Positions 8,236 to 16,241 of a DNA stretch of 64,000 nucleotides are shown piece after piece. Location: positions 1-64,000 of the forward strand of contig JAIDUG010000035.1 in NCBI GenBank assembly GCA_029060305.1, in the 5' to 3' direction. The notes beneath the pieces are model-generated. The model was not told where the DNA came from. It ran no database searches and worked only from the letters and a program-made list of their open reading frames with translations. The position numbers and the translations under genes were made by a program. The stretch is from Ruminococcus sp. (GTDB lineage: Bacteria; Bacillota; Clostridia; Oscillospirales; Ruminococcaceae). Within the stretch, counting starts at the first letter, position 1; every line of letters begins with the position of its first letter.

Positions 8236-10821
8236 ATGAAAAAAGTTTCAAGAGTAATTGCCGGAGTTATGGCAGTATCAATTTCAGCAGGTACAACGGC
8301 TTCGATAGCATATGCAAAGAACAGCAAGACTACAGAAACTCCGGTTTCTGAGATACAGAAAAAACCGCCGGTTGCTTCTGCACCGAGAGTTTCAGCAGAC
8401 GGAAATTCTTTTAAGGACGAAACAGTTTATGTACTCTGCAACAGTAATTCTTCTATAAAAAATATTGTTGTAAGTGACTGGCTGAAAAATACACAAGCAT
8501 TAAATTCAGTCGGGGACGTATCAGACCTTGCGGATATTGTAAATGTAAAGGGTGACGAAGTTTTCATACAGTCCGGAAATTCAATTGACTGGAGTGCGGA
8601 CGGAAACGATATTTATTATAAAGGTACTTCTGACAAGGATTTGCCAGTAGATGTGAATATTGAATATTTTCTTAACGGAAATAAGATTTCCCCTGAAGAA
8701 CTTTCCGGAAAAAGCGGTCATGTAACTATACGCTGGACTTACAAGAACAATCAGAAAGTTACTAAAAAGATAAACGGAAAAAATAAAGATATGTATGTAC
8801 CTTTTATGACAGCGAGTGCTACTGTACTTGATACGGGAAAATTTTTGAATGTCGAAACGACTAACGGCAAGATTATTTCGGACGGCGAAAAAATGATAGT
8901 AGTAGGAGTAGCATTTCCGGCACTGAGCGAAAGTCTCGGACTTGGTGAAACAGATATTGAAATTCCGGAAAGTTTTGAAATTTCGGCAGATGTCACTGAC
9001 TTTGAAATGAATACTTCTGTAACTGTTGTTTCAAACGAAATTTTTTCAAAACTTGACATTGAAGATACAGATTCCCTGAGCGACTTAAAGGACAAAATAA
9101 AGGAACTCAGTGACGGTGCTGAAAAACTTTGCGACGGTACGGCAGAACTTTATGACGGTGTATGTAAACTTTCGGACGGTACAGGAAGTCTCACTGACGG
9201 CATTGACAAACTTCTTGACGGTTCATTATCTCTTAAAAACGGTGCTTCCGAACTGAATGACGGTTCAAAAGCATTATCTGATGGTGCAAAAACTCTTTCA
9301 GATTCTACCGGAACTCTTTCGGCAGGAGTGCAGAGTGCTAAAGACGGTTCTTCACAGATACTTGACGGTGTTGCAAAAGTGAGTGCAGGAGCAGGCAGTT
9401 TAACGGACGGTCTTTCACAGATAAGTGACGGTGCAACAACTTTAAGTGACGGAATAAATTCTGCTAAATCAGGTTCAGATGAACTTGTTGCAGGTTTTGA
9501 AAAGGTCAACGACGGTACAGCGGAACTTTCAGCAGGAGCGTCAGCACTTTCAAGCGGTGCTGAGAATCTTAAAAACGGAAGTTTACAAGTAAAAGACGGT
9601 TCTTTGCAGGTATCGGCAGGAACTGAAGCCCTCAGCAACGGTACAAAAATTCTCAGTGATTCAGCCGAACAGCTTTCAGCAGGAATAACTTCCGCTAAAA
9701 ACGGTGCAGATATACTTTCCGCTGGAATAACTTCCGCTAAAACAGGTATGGACAGTATTACAACCGGTGCTGAAAATCTTTCAACGGCAATAACTACAGT
9801 TGGCAATTCATTGGATACTACAATTTCTGCAAATGAGCAGGCACTTTCAGCACTTACGATATTGTATCAGCAGTCACCGTCAGAAGAACTTGCTACAGCA
9901 ATCGGAACTTTACAGCAGACTATTGAAGCACAGAAACAGATTTCCGGTACTATGGCAGACGGCGGACAGCTTAAAACAGGTGCAGATACTTTGTATTCAG
10001 GTTCGGGACAGCTTGCGGACGGTCTTTCCGGAGCTGAAAACGGTGCGGTTGTGCTTTCGCAGGGACTTGACGAACTTAATAAAGGTGGTACAGCACTTGC
10101 ACAAGGTACAAGGAATCTTTATGAATCATCAGAAACGTTGGCACAGGCTACAAAAAATCTTGCGGATGGTGTAACCGAACTTGATAACGGTATAGGAAGT
10201 ATGGTACAAGGAAGTGGCGGATTTATTAGCGGTCTTGGTATTCTCATAAACGGTATTGAACAACTTTCGGAAGGTGCAACGGCTCTCAATGGTGGTTTAG
10301 GACAGCTTTCAACGGGTGCGTCAGACCTCAAAGGCGGTGTAACACAGGTTTATGAAGGCTCTTTTGTACTGAATGACGGTCTTGGACAGCTTTCAGGTGG
10401 AGCTTCAACACTTGATAACGGTTTGGGACAGTTACTCAGCGGAAGCAGTCAGTTGTCAGGAGGTGCAAATACTCTTTATCAGTCCATACTGAAATTAAAT
10501 GATGGTGCTTCTGCATTGTCTTCCGGTGCTTCTGAACTTTGGAGCGGAATCGGTACTCTTAAAACCGGCAGTAAAGACCTTGTGGACGGAATAGGCTCTC
10601 TCAAAGACGGTGCAAAGGAACTCAAAGACGGTATGATTAAATTCAACGACGAGGGAATCTCACAGATAGAATCTGTTGTAAATGAAGATTTGCCGGAAAT
10701 CATTGATAATTTCAAGGCTCTCCGTGATGTATCAAAAGAATATAACACCTATTCGGGAATTTCCGATGATATGGACGGCAATGTTAAGTTTATATATATG
10801 TTTGACGGAATTGAACAATAA
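8236..10821 (+). CDS. Secreted giant Leu-x-x-Gly heptad-repeat protein, partner of the MMPL exporter
   Basis: 861 residues. A signal peptide (ends near AYAKN) is followed by about 260 residues of apparent beta-rich globular domain with no recognised family. Residues about 290-800 are dozens of seven-residue repeats of the type xxLxDGx, the x-x-x-Leu-x-x-Gly heptads known from YhgE/Pip-like proteins, broken once near residues 525-575 by a helical non-repeat stretch. Unlike YhgE/Pip proteins it lacks C-terminal transmembrane helices and ends in FDGIEQ. A TetR-MMPL-heptad protein order is seen in other Firmicutes, so a role as an extracytoplasmic part of the exporter is plausible; function is unproven. 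GGAAAGGGAG precedes the start. Confidence 0.82.
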   Translation: MKKVSRVIAGVMAVSISAGTTASIAYAKNSKTTETPVSEIQKKPPVASAPRVSADGNSFKDETVYVLCNSNSSIKNIVVSDWLKNTQALNSVGDVSDLADIVNVKGDEVFIQSGNSIDWSADGNDIYYKGTSDKDLPVDVNIEYFLNGNKISPEELSGKSGHVTIRWTYKNNQKVTKKINGKNKDMYVPFMTASATVLDTGKFLNVETTNGKIISDGEKMIVVGVAFPALSESLGLGETDIEIPESFEISADVTDFEMNTSVTVVSNEIFSKLDIEDTDSLSDLKDKIKELSDGAEKLCDGTAELYDGVCKLSDGTGSLTDGIDKLLDGSLSLKNGASELNDGSKALSDGAKTLSDSTGTLSAGVQSAKDGSSQILDGVAKVSAGAGSLTDGLSQISDGATTLSDGINSAKSGSDELVAGFEKVNDGTAELSAGASALSSGAENLKNGSLQVKDGSLQVSAGTEALSNGTKILSDSAEQLSAGITSAKNGADILSAGITSAKTGMDSITTGAENLSTAITTVGNSLDTTISANEQALSALTILYQQSPSEELATAIGTLQQTIEAQKQISGTMADGGQLKTGADTLYSGSGQLADGLSGAENGAVVLSQGLDELNKGGTALAQGTRNLYESSETLAQATKNLADGVTELDNGIGSMVQGSGGFISGLGILINGIEQLSEGATALNGGLGQLSTGASDLKGGVTQVYEGSFVLNDGLGQLSGGASTLDNGLGQLLSGSSQLSGGANTLYQSILKLNDGASALSSGASELWSGIGTLKTGSKDLVDGIGSLKDGAKELKDGMIKFNDEGISQIESVVNEDLPEIIDNFKALRDVSKEYNTYSGISDDMDGNVKFIYMFDGIEQ
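9103..10641 (+). repeat. Coding tandem repeat of 21-base units (Leu-x-x-Gly heptads)
   Basis: Degenerate 21-base periodicity encoding LSDGxxx-like heptads. Individual units differ in sequence, so the repetition is at protein rather than DNA level. The opposite strand and a second frame stay open here only because of this composition. Confidence 0.85.
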
Positions 10822-10851
10822 CGACTTTTCCCTGTTATACTCCCATATATG

Positions 10852-10891
10852 AAAAACAGTCACGTACTCAAATGACGTGACTGTTTTTTTT
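10852..10891. terminator. Bidirectional terminator between convergent genes
   Basis: ACAGTCACGT (10856-10865) pairs with ACGTGACTGT (10875-10884) around a 9-base loop, T-run to the right and A-run to the left. The T-run overlaps the stop codon of the minus-strand carboxypeptidase gene. Confidence 0.92.
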
Positions 10892-11993
10892 ATTGTGAAT
10901 CTTCTTCAGTAGTATTTTCTGTTGTTTCGGTGGTTTCAGTTTCGGAATTAATATCTGTTGTGACAGGCTGTGAAGTATCTTCATTTTTGTACACCGTGAC
11001 TATAAAACCATTTACATTAGTTCCGGAAACCTCAAATTTCTTTCCGGTAGGTACTGGAATTGTCGTCACATCGGAAGCGTCGTCTGATAACACGAAATAT
11101 ACTTCATATTCGTTTCCACTGTCGTCAGTAAATTCTAAATGTTCATTTGCCTGATAGTAATATTTTGTTATTACCATATCTATATATTCCTCAAGACAGA
11201 GATTATTTTTCGTCATATAGTATGCGTGAGGAAGTCCTACATAACGGAAGTGCCAAGGTTCATACTGAATTTTTGTAAGCTGTTCCTTATTTTCAGGATA
11301 ACGTATTATAAAACCGTATTTATAGCAGTTTTCGGTAAACCACGAATATTCACCTTGTCCCTGATAGTCATAATCGGGAAATGTAGTAAAGTCAAAAGCA
11401 AGTCCTGATTCGTGTTCACTGTAACCGGCTTTTGCAACTCTTGTTGATTCTTCCGCACCTGTTTCAATAAGGTCTGCATCGTAAAGTGACTGCTGAAATT
11501 CTGTTGAACGATAAGCACCATATATAAGTATATTGGAAATCTGTGTTGCATCATAGAAGTCAAAAATCATACTTGCCATAGGTTCATAAAGTTTGTCAAC
11601 AATCAGCATTTTGTCGGTTTCGCTCGGGTCAACGGCTCTGAAAAGTGTACGTCCTTTTTCTTCGTTACATTCGTTTATGCTTACGAGTTTTTCATCACCG
11701 CTGTAGTAACGGTAATTGTCGTTTACAAGAATCAGGTCACCGTGAAATTTATCTTTTGTGGGAACTGTATACGTTTCATAGATTACTTTGTTAGGGTCGG
11801 GCATTTCAGGTTCTTCTTCCACTGGTTCTGGCTGTGCATAATACTGTGATTCGCCGACATTGTGGGAACGTTCAACAATACCTCTGATAATATATCCGCT
11901 TGCACCTATGACTGATATAGTGAGGAGTATTTCAAATATTGTTTTTGTACGACGGATACTTTTTTCTCTGCTTATCTTGTTTGGTTTAGACAT
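10890..11993 (-). CDS. Membrane-anchored D-Ala-D-Ala carboxypeptidase, VanY/M15B family
   Basis: 367 residues. A single N-terminal membrane helix (residues about 20-42) follows a basic cytoplasmic tail, then an acidic linker, then the peptidase domain. SEHESGLAFDF supplies the His and Asp zinc ligands and EPWHFRYVG the second His and catalytic Glu/His region of the LAS metallopeptidases. It should trim the terminal D-Ala of peptidoglycan stem peptides outside the membrane. About 85 residues after the peptidase domain are unrecognised and end in a Thr/Glu-rich tail. The ATG at 11993 is preferred over an upstream TTG because GGAG lies 6 bases ahead of it. No resistance cluster surrounds it, so a housekeeping role is likely. 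Confidence 0.88.
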   Translation of the reverse strand: MSKPNKISREKSIRRTKTIFEILLTISVIGASGYIIRGIVERSHNVGESQYYAQPEPVEEEPEMPDPNKVIYETYTVPTKDKFHGDLILVNDNYRYYSGDEKLVSINECNEEKGRTLFRAVDPSETDKMLIVDKLYEPMASMIFDFYDATQISNILIYGAYRSTEFQQSLYDADLIETGAEESTRVAKAGYSEHESGLAFDFTTFPDYDYQGQGEYSWFTENCYKYGFIIRYPENKEQLTKIQYEPWHFRYVGLPHAYYMTKNNLCLEEYIDMVITKYYYQANEHLEFTDDSGNEYEVYFVLSDDASDVTTIPVPTGKKFEVSGTNVNGFIVTVYKNEDTSQPVTTDINSETETTETTENTTEEDSQ

Positions 11994-12005
11994 ATCAAAC
12001 TCCAA

Positions 12006-12352
12006 TCTGCCACATATTTAAAGAATGGCTGTGTCCGGAATTTTCCGGCAAATATTTTTCTTTTGTTCGGAAATATTTTTTATTCTATTATAACATATCT
12101 GTAAGGAAAAAAACAGACTTTATTACATATATTTGTAAAAATGCTGTAAATTTCCTTTTTTATTTACAGAAAAATGTAAAAAAACACGAAAAACAAATAT
12201 ATATTATCAAGTCTGAATGTCAGGATATTTGTAATTTATCAGAAAATATACATATTGTCCAAAAAACAAGTTGGATTATTGTGAATGACGGCAATGTTTC
12301 ACAATGAACGTACGGTATTTATAACCTAATTGCACAATTTTAGAAAAATCCC
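12006..12352. other. AT-rich intergenic region between divergent genes
   Basis: No ORF of note. It holds an extended -10 (TG-T-TATAAT) on the minus strand at 12092-12087 that could serve the VanY gene, a CCGGAATTTTCCGG palindrome near 12032, and long A/T runs. Nothing else is recognised. Confidence 0.5.
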
Positions 12353-12381
12353 TTGAAATAAGTTTTTTATAATGTTATAAT
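12353..12381 (+). promoter_or_regulatory. Promoter of the zinc-ribbon repeat protein gene
   Basis: TTGAAA (12353-12358), 17-bp spacer, TATAAT (12376-12381). Confidence 0.85.
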
Positions 12382-12414
12382 AAAATATAAAGGTTTGCGA
12401 GGGAGGAGTTTTTA

Positions 12415-13659
12415 ATGGAGTGTCCTGTATGCAGAACCAGCAATACTTCCGGAGCAAAGTACTGCATAAGATGTGGCAGGAGTCTTGAAAATTCTCCGGA
12501 GTTAAATTATGGACAGTTGGAAAGAGATAACTATAATATAGAAGAATATGATTTCGGCGGACAACAGGAAACCGGTTCATTTGAAGAATATGATTTCAGT
12601 GGACAGCCGGAAACAAATTCGTTTGAAGAATACGATTTCGGTGGACAAACAGAAAATATTACTTCTGATAGTGCAGACTTGAATGACGAAGAAATATTGA
12701 CTTATAAGCCTTATTCAGAATATGCAAATAATTCTATGCCATTGCCAGCACCGGCGTATAATGACATGTATCGTCCTCAGGTTATAGGTTACGACCAAAA
12801 CGGTATACCGATTTATAGTCAGCCGTCTGTTTATATGCAACCACAGATTATAGGTTATGACCAGAACGGCGTGCCAATTTATGTACAACCGCAGTTTATA
12901 GGGTATGACCAAAATGGTATACCTGTTTATATGCAATCGCAGTTTATAGGGTATGACCAGAACGGTATGCCAGTTTATGCACAATCTTCTGTTTATTCTG
13001 CCTCTCCGCAGTCTGTTCCTGTTTTTTCGCAGAGTGTTCCTGTTCAAACTCCGCAGAACGATGAAGCAAAGGAAAAATTTATGGATTTCCTTGACGACGG
13101 CAAAGGTAATAATACGGAAAATACAGAAGAAAATTTTTTTGAAAAATCTTCTGATATGGGAAGTGTTGAAGTACCTGTTCTGGAAGTGGGCGGTCTGAAA
13201 AAACGTGAAAATCAAAAGACTGTTTATATGGCGGATGTTGAAATAAAAAAGGAAGCTGAAAATCTTATTCCGAATAATGCAAACAAATTTAATCAGAAGT
13301 ATATGCGACAAGTTAGGCAAACAAGTTCAGATGATTTGGGAGAAAAGAAAAATTCCGGAAAAAAGGTTTCAATGGGTGAAACGCAGAATGTTAATGCTGA
13401 AAAACTTAATCCGAAGTTTGCATATAAAAGCCGTATAAAAATGGGAGATGCCAGTCACGCCAGTTCCGATGACCTGAAATCCAGTTTTTCGAGACGAAAA
13501 AAAGTTACTATGGCAGAAGCAGACCACGCTGTTGAAGCTATGCCGAAAAAGAAAAAATATGTTGACGAGCTTGACCTGATTGAACTTCCGGAATATATGC
13601 AGGCTCGAAAAAAAGTTAAAAAAGACGAAAATGATTTCCCGAGTATGACGGACTTGTAA
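12415..13659 (+). CDS. Zinc-ribbon protein with YDQNG repeats, unknown function
   Basis: 414 residues. The N-terminus is a zinc ribbon with two knuckles, CPVC and CIRCG, 16 residues apart. Then come three copies of an acidic EEYDFxGQ repeat (residues about 43-79), then four copies of xFIGYDQNGxPxYxQ (about 122-190), then a Lys-rich tail in which KVSMGE, KIKMGD-like and KVTMAE segments recur. There is no signal peptide or membrane helix, so it should be cytoplasmic, and the composition suggests a mostly disordered chain. GGGAGGAG precedes the ATG. I do not recognise the family beyond the zinc ribbon. It resembles the zinc-ribbon protein at 36.6-38.1 kb only in that N-terminal element. Confidence 0.75.
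   Translation: MECPVCRTSNTSGAKYCIRCGRSLENSPELNYGQLERDNYNIEEYDFGGQQETGSFEEYDFSGQPETNSFEEYDFGGQTENITSDSADLNDEEILTYKPYSEYANNSMPLPAPAYNDMYRPQVIGYDQNGIPIYSQPSVYMQPQIIGYDQNGVPIYVQPQFIGYDQNGIPVYMQSQFIGYDQNGMPVYAQSSVYSASPQSVPVFSQSVPVQTPQNDEAKEKFMDFLDDGKGNNTENTEENFFEKSSDMGSVEVPVLEVGGLKKRENQKTVYMADVEIKKEAENLIPNNANKFNQKYMRQVRQTSSDDLGEKKNSGKKVSMGETQNVNAEKLNPKFAYKSRIKMGDASHASSDDLKSSFSRRKKVTMAEADHAVEAMPKKKKYVDELDLIELPEYMQARKKVKKDENDFPSMTDL
12541..12651 (+). repeat. Three EEYDFxGQ coding repeats
   Basis: Three units of about 45 bases with strongly similar DNA (GAAGAATATGATTTC...GGACA). Confidence 0.8.
12778..12984 (+). repeat. Four GYDQNGxPxY coding repeats
   Basis: Four units, the last three about 51 bases apart, sharing TATAGGNTATGACCA at DNA level, which suggests recent duplication. 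Confidence 0.82.
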
Positions 13660-13729
13660 AAAAATTGATTAGTCCGTATACTTTTACTTCTGCTATTGTC
13701 GTAAAATGTTGAAAAAAGTTGGTTTTACT

Positions 13730-14157
13730 ATGATTAAGAAATTTTTACAGGAATTAAAATCCTTTGCTCTTAAAGGTAACGTTATGGATTTGGCAATAGG
13801 TGTTATTATCGGTGCATCGTTTCGGGATATTGTTACGTCACTTACGAAAATTTCATAAATCCCCTTATTAATTGTATCGGCGGTGCTGAGGTTGCAGGAA
13901 AAATCAAACTGGGCAGTACCGGACAGGCACTTGATTACGGAGCTTTTCTTACAGCTGTGATAAACTTTATTATTATGGCTTTTGTGCTTTTCATGCTTAT
14001 GAAAGGTATCAATACTATTATGCATATCAGAAAGAAAAAGGAAGAAGAAGTCAAGAAAGAAGAACCATCACAAGAAGAAGTATTGCTGACGGAAATAAGG
14101 GACTTACTTAAAGTACAGAATGTGGTTATAAATCCGGATTCCGAAAAAACTGAATAA
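13730..14157 (+). pseudogene. mscL: Large-conductance mechanosensitive channel MscL, single-base frameshift
   Basis: The first frame reads [31 protein letters not shown], clear MscL N-terminus and first pore helix, then stops at 13857. Adding one A to the AAAA run at 13846-13849 restores [19 protein letters not shown], the second helix ([20 protein letters not shown]) and a charged C-terminus ending at 14157, giving a 142-residue protein of normal MscL length. MscL releases solutes when the membrane is stretched in osmotic downshock. The rest of the gene shows no decay, so a sequencing error or a very recent mutation is more likely than an old pseudogene. No good ribosome binding site precedes the ATG. 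Confidence 0.85.
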
Positions 14158-14165
14158 CATTTTTA

Positions 14166-14202
14166 TAAACAGATAGTCATAAATGACTGTCTGTTTTTTT
14201 AT
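14166..14202. terminator. Terminator after mscL, also facing the DUF4363 gene
   Basis: ACAGATAGTCA (14169-14179) pairs with TGACTGTCTGT (14184-14194) with one G-U-type mismatch and a 4-base loop, followed by seven T. The minus-strand gene ends at 14199. Confidence 0.85.
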
Positions 14203-14576
14203 AAAATTCTTGTGATTGTCGGGACTTCTCCGCTTTTAAGCATTGTGAGCATATGCTGAAATTCCATAAGACGTGCGTAACTTTCGTTGTTGTCGTTTTC
14301 GATAAGATATGGTATTCCTGCACTTATGCAGTCGATTTCCGTAAGTTCATCATTTTTCAGCATTATGGTTGCTTTTTTTCGGAAGTCGTTCCATTCATTA
14401 TCAAGGGTTTCCGCACGCTTTACAGCCTTTTCGGTTTCGTCGTTATCAAGTAACTGACATATATATGTTATTTCGTCAAGCATATAACCACATCTGTTAT
14501 TTATCCATACTGCAAAAAATATACTCAGTCCGACAAGTAAGCATAGTATAACGATACTTATTTTTATACGTGTCAT
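14199..14576 (-). CDS. DUF4363-type small membrane protein
   Basis: 125 residues: one N-terminal membrane helix (residues about 5-25) and a helical extracytoplasmic domain with a conserved-looking WNDFRKKATI segment. The family is uncharacterised. Its ATG overlaps the TGA of the DUF421 gene (ATGA), and the ribosome binding site GGAGG lies within that gene, so the two are translationally coupled. The DUF421-DUF4363 pair recurs in Clostridia; joint membrane function is inferred. Confidence 0.72.
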   Translation of the reverse strand: MTRIKISIVILCLLVGLSIFFAVWINNRCGYMLDEITYICQLLDNDETEKAVKRAETLDNEWNDFRKKATIMLKNDELTEIDCISAGIPYLIENDNNESYARLMEFQHMLTMLKSGEVPTITRIL

Positions 14577-15280
14577 AAATTTTTACCTCCGTTTTTTATA
14601 GTATGTGGAGGATTTCCCTTTTTATCTACAATGAAAAAGTTTCCTTGTGTATCTGCTGTCATAATAAAAACGTCCTCAATTTTAAGGTTGACAGGACGGA
14701 GAATTTTTTCAACACTTCCGTCAACTCCCATTACTTTTACGGCTTGCGGAATGATTTTTCCGTCAGAAACTATTACTTGCGGAGGGTCATAATTTTTCAC
14801 TTTAAATCCTAAATCTTCTCTTGTGGGAGTATCAGACATCTGTTTCCGCATAACAGAAATGTTGCCAGTAGTTTCGACTATTGCAAATTGTACATCTTCT
14901 ATGTCAAAGACTTCTTTTTCCCTCAGTGACATCATAAGGTCGTCAACAGAAAAACGTAATTCCTTGAGAGTTGCGGGGTCTGTTTTTCCGTTACGGATAA
15001 TTATTTTCGGACTTCCTGAAATCATTTTCCGGAATTTCGGGAAAATAAGGTTAAGCCACGAAACTATTACTTCAAAACACACTAACGCAAGTATCGGAGT
15101 AACTCCCAGTGACAGTGGTATGTCAGTATCTTCAAGCGGAAGTGTGGCGATATTCGATATGAGAATGGTTATAACCAACTCTGAGGGCTGAAGTTCACCG
15201 AGCTGGCGTTTTCCCATAAGACGTACAGAAAATATTACAAGAATGTATAGGATAAGTGAACGTATAAGAACAATACTCAT
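14573..15280 (-). CDS. DUF421 (YetF-like) membrane protein
   Basis: About 235 residues. Three N-terminal membrane helices contain the family block RLMGKRQLGELQPSELVITI, followed by a cytoplasmic YetF-type domain in which GKIIPQAVKVMG and a second beta unit are seen. The role of the family is unknown; some members are spore or membrane proteins. The start is uncertain: AAGGAG abuts an in-frame ATG at 15295 and lies 15 bases before the ATG at 15280, which matches the usual family N-terminus (M-x-IxxRSxxLY) better. Confidence 0.82.
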   Translation of the reverse strand: MSIVLIRSLILYILVIFSVRLMGKRQLGELQPSELVITILISNIATLPLEDTDIPLSLGVTPILALVCFEVIVSWLNLIFPKFRKMISGSPKIIIRNGKTDPATLKELRFSVDDLMMSLREKEVFDIEDVQFAIVETTGNISVMRKQMSDTPTREDLGFKVKNYDPPQVIVSDGKIIPQAVKVMGVDGSVEKILRPVNLKIEDVFIMTADTQGNFFIVDKKGNPPHTIKNGGKNL

Positions 15281-15354
15281 TACAGAAAAAAACATCTCCT
15301 TTTTATCAATGTCTGTTTTAGAATATTGTTACCATTAATTTTTACAGTATGCAA

Positions 15355-15455
15355 AAAAGCTCCGCACAAAAATGCAGAGCCTTTTTGAAAAAAAGAGAGA
15401 TATTTTCAGTGAGTATCTGAAAAACCGTCATTTTGCGGACGACTTTTCAGATACC
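15355..15455. terminator. Terminator-like hairpins downstream of the cytidylate-kinase-like gene
   Basis: Two inverted repeats: GCTCCGCA / TGCAGAGC near 15359-15380, flanked by an A-run on the left and a T-run on the right, and the longer GTATCTGAAAA (15413-15423) / TTTTCAGATAC (15444-15454) enclosing an inner CGTC/GACG stem. Either could end minus-strand transcription. Confidence 0.55.
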
Positions 15456-15468
15456 CACATATCTTACT

Positions 15469-16092
15469 TTACTTTGAAAATCTTTTATTATATTCAGTGT
15501 AAGCCTTTACTATTATATCGGCACAGAGTTCGTCGCCGAGTTCAGCACTGTTCAGACATAATGAATACTGGTCTTTGTCCTGCCATATTCTGCCAGTATT
15601 GACATTATAGAAAGTTTCACGGCGTTTGTCAGCTTTTTTCATTATATTTTCAGCCCTGTTCTGAGGTATTCCATACTCCTTTACAGCACGCTTTATACGT
15701 TCTTCAACAGGAGCGTATATATATACAGTAAAACAGCCCCTTTCCTCAAGTACATAACTTCCGCATCTTCCAACAAGCACGAAACTGTTTTCAGTATCAG
15801 CAAGTTCGTTAATAATTCTGCTTTCCATAAGAAAAACCTTATCGGACAACGGCAGATTATCTTCCATTGAACGTGTAGGATTAGCGGACATAAGAAGAGA
15901 ATAGAGGAAACTTGTGGGAACGTTTTCCTCAGCGGTTTCAAGATTTTCCGGAGCAATACCACATCTTTCCGCTGTCATATCAAGAATCTGTCTGTTGTAG
16001 CATTTTATTCCAAGTTTTTCTGCGGTAATTTTTCCAATAATACTACCGCCACTTCCGTATTGACGTTCTATTGTTATGATTTTTTTCTGCAT
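15469..16092 (-). CDS. Cytidylate kinase-like family protein
   Basis: 207 residues. It begins KKIITIERQYGSGGSIIGKITAEKLG, the modified P-loop (YGSGG instead of GxxGxGKS) of the cytidylate-kinase-like family, and contains FVLVGRCGSYVL and a basic lid-like region around residues 130-160. True Cmk in Clostridia has a GPSGAGKS loop, so this is a paralogue whose substrate is not established. AGGAGG lies 10 bases before the ATG at 16092. It has its own promoter. Confidence 0.82.
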   Translation of the reverse strand: MQKKIITIERQYGSGGSIIGKITAEKLGIKCYNRQILDMTAERCGIAPENLETAEENVPTSFLYSLLMSANPTRSMEDNLPLSDKVFLMESRIINELADTENSFVLVGRCGSYVLEERGCFTVYIYAPVEERIKRAVKEYGIPQNRAENIMKKADKRRETFYNVNTGRIWQDKDQYSLCLNSAELGDELCADIIVKAYTEYNKRFSK

Positions 16093-16128
16093 TGGAAGAT
16101 TACCTCCTGAACTTTTTACTATAGTTAT

Positions 16129-16156
16129 ATTATACCATATTATAAACATTTTTCAA
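16129..16156 (-). promoter_or_regulatory. Promoter of the cytidylate-kinase-like gene
   Basis: Minus strand: TTGAAA (16156-16151), 16-bp spacer, TATAAT (16134-16129). Confidence 0.75.
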
Positions 16157-16241
16157 GAAGAAGTAGTGAAAATATTGTGAAAAATTCTGATTTTCTATGT
16201 TTTGAACAAGTATAAAGCGACATTATTGTGCAGAATGACTA

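Noticed and set aside
9150-9806. Minus-strand ORF of about 218 codons within the Leu-x-x-Gly gene
   Set aside because: Open only because of the repeat composition of the plus-strand gene; no start signals and no recognisable domain.
9800-10174. Plus-strand ORF of 124 codons in a second frame of the heptad-repeat gene
   Set aside because: Nested in a clearly coding frame, no ribosome binding site, basic low-information sequence.
12715-13320. Minus-strand ORF of 201 codons opposite the zinc-ribbon repeat gene
   Set aside because: Shadow of the repeat region; the plus strand has promoter, ribosome binding site and zinc ribbon.
13842-13860. Programmed -1 frameshift in mscL
   Set aside because: No slippery heptamer or downstream stem could be found; a lost base in the A-run explains the data more simply.
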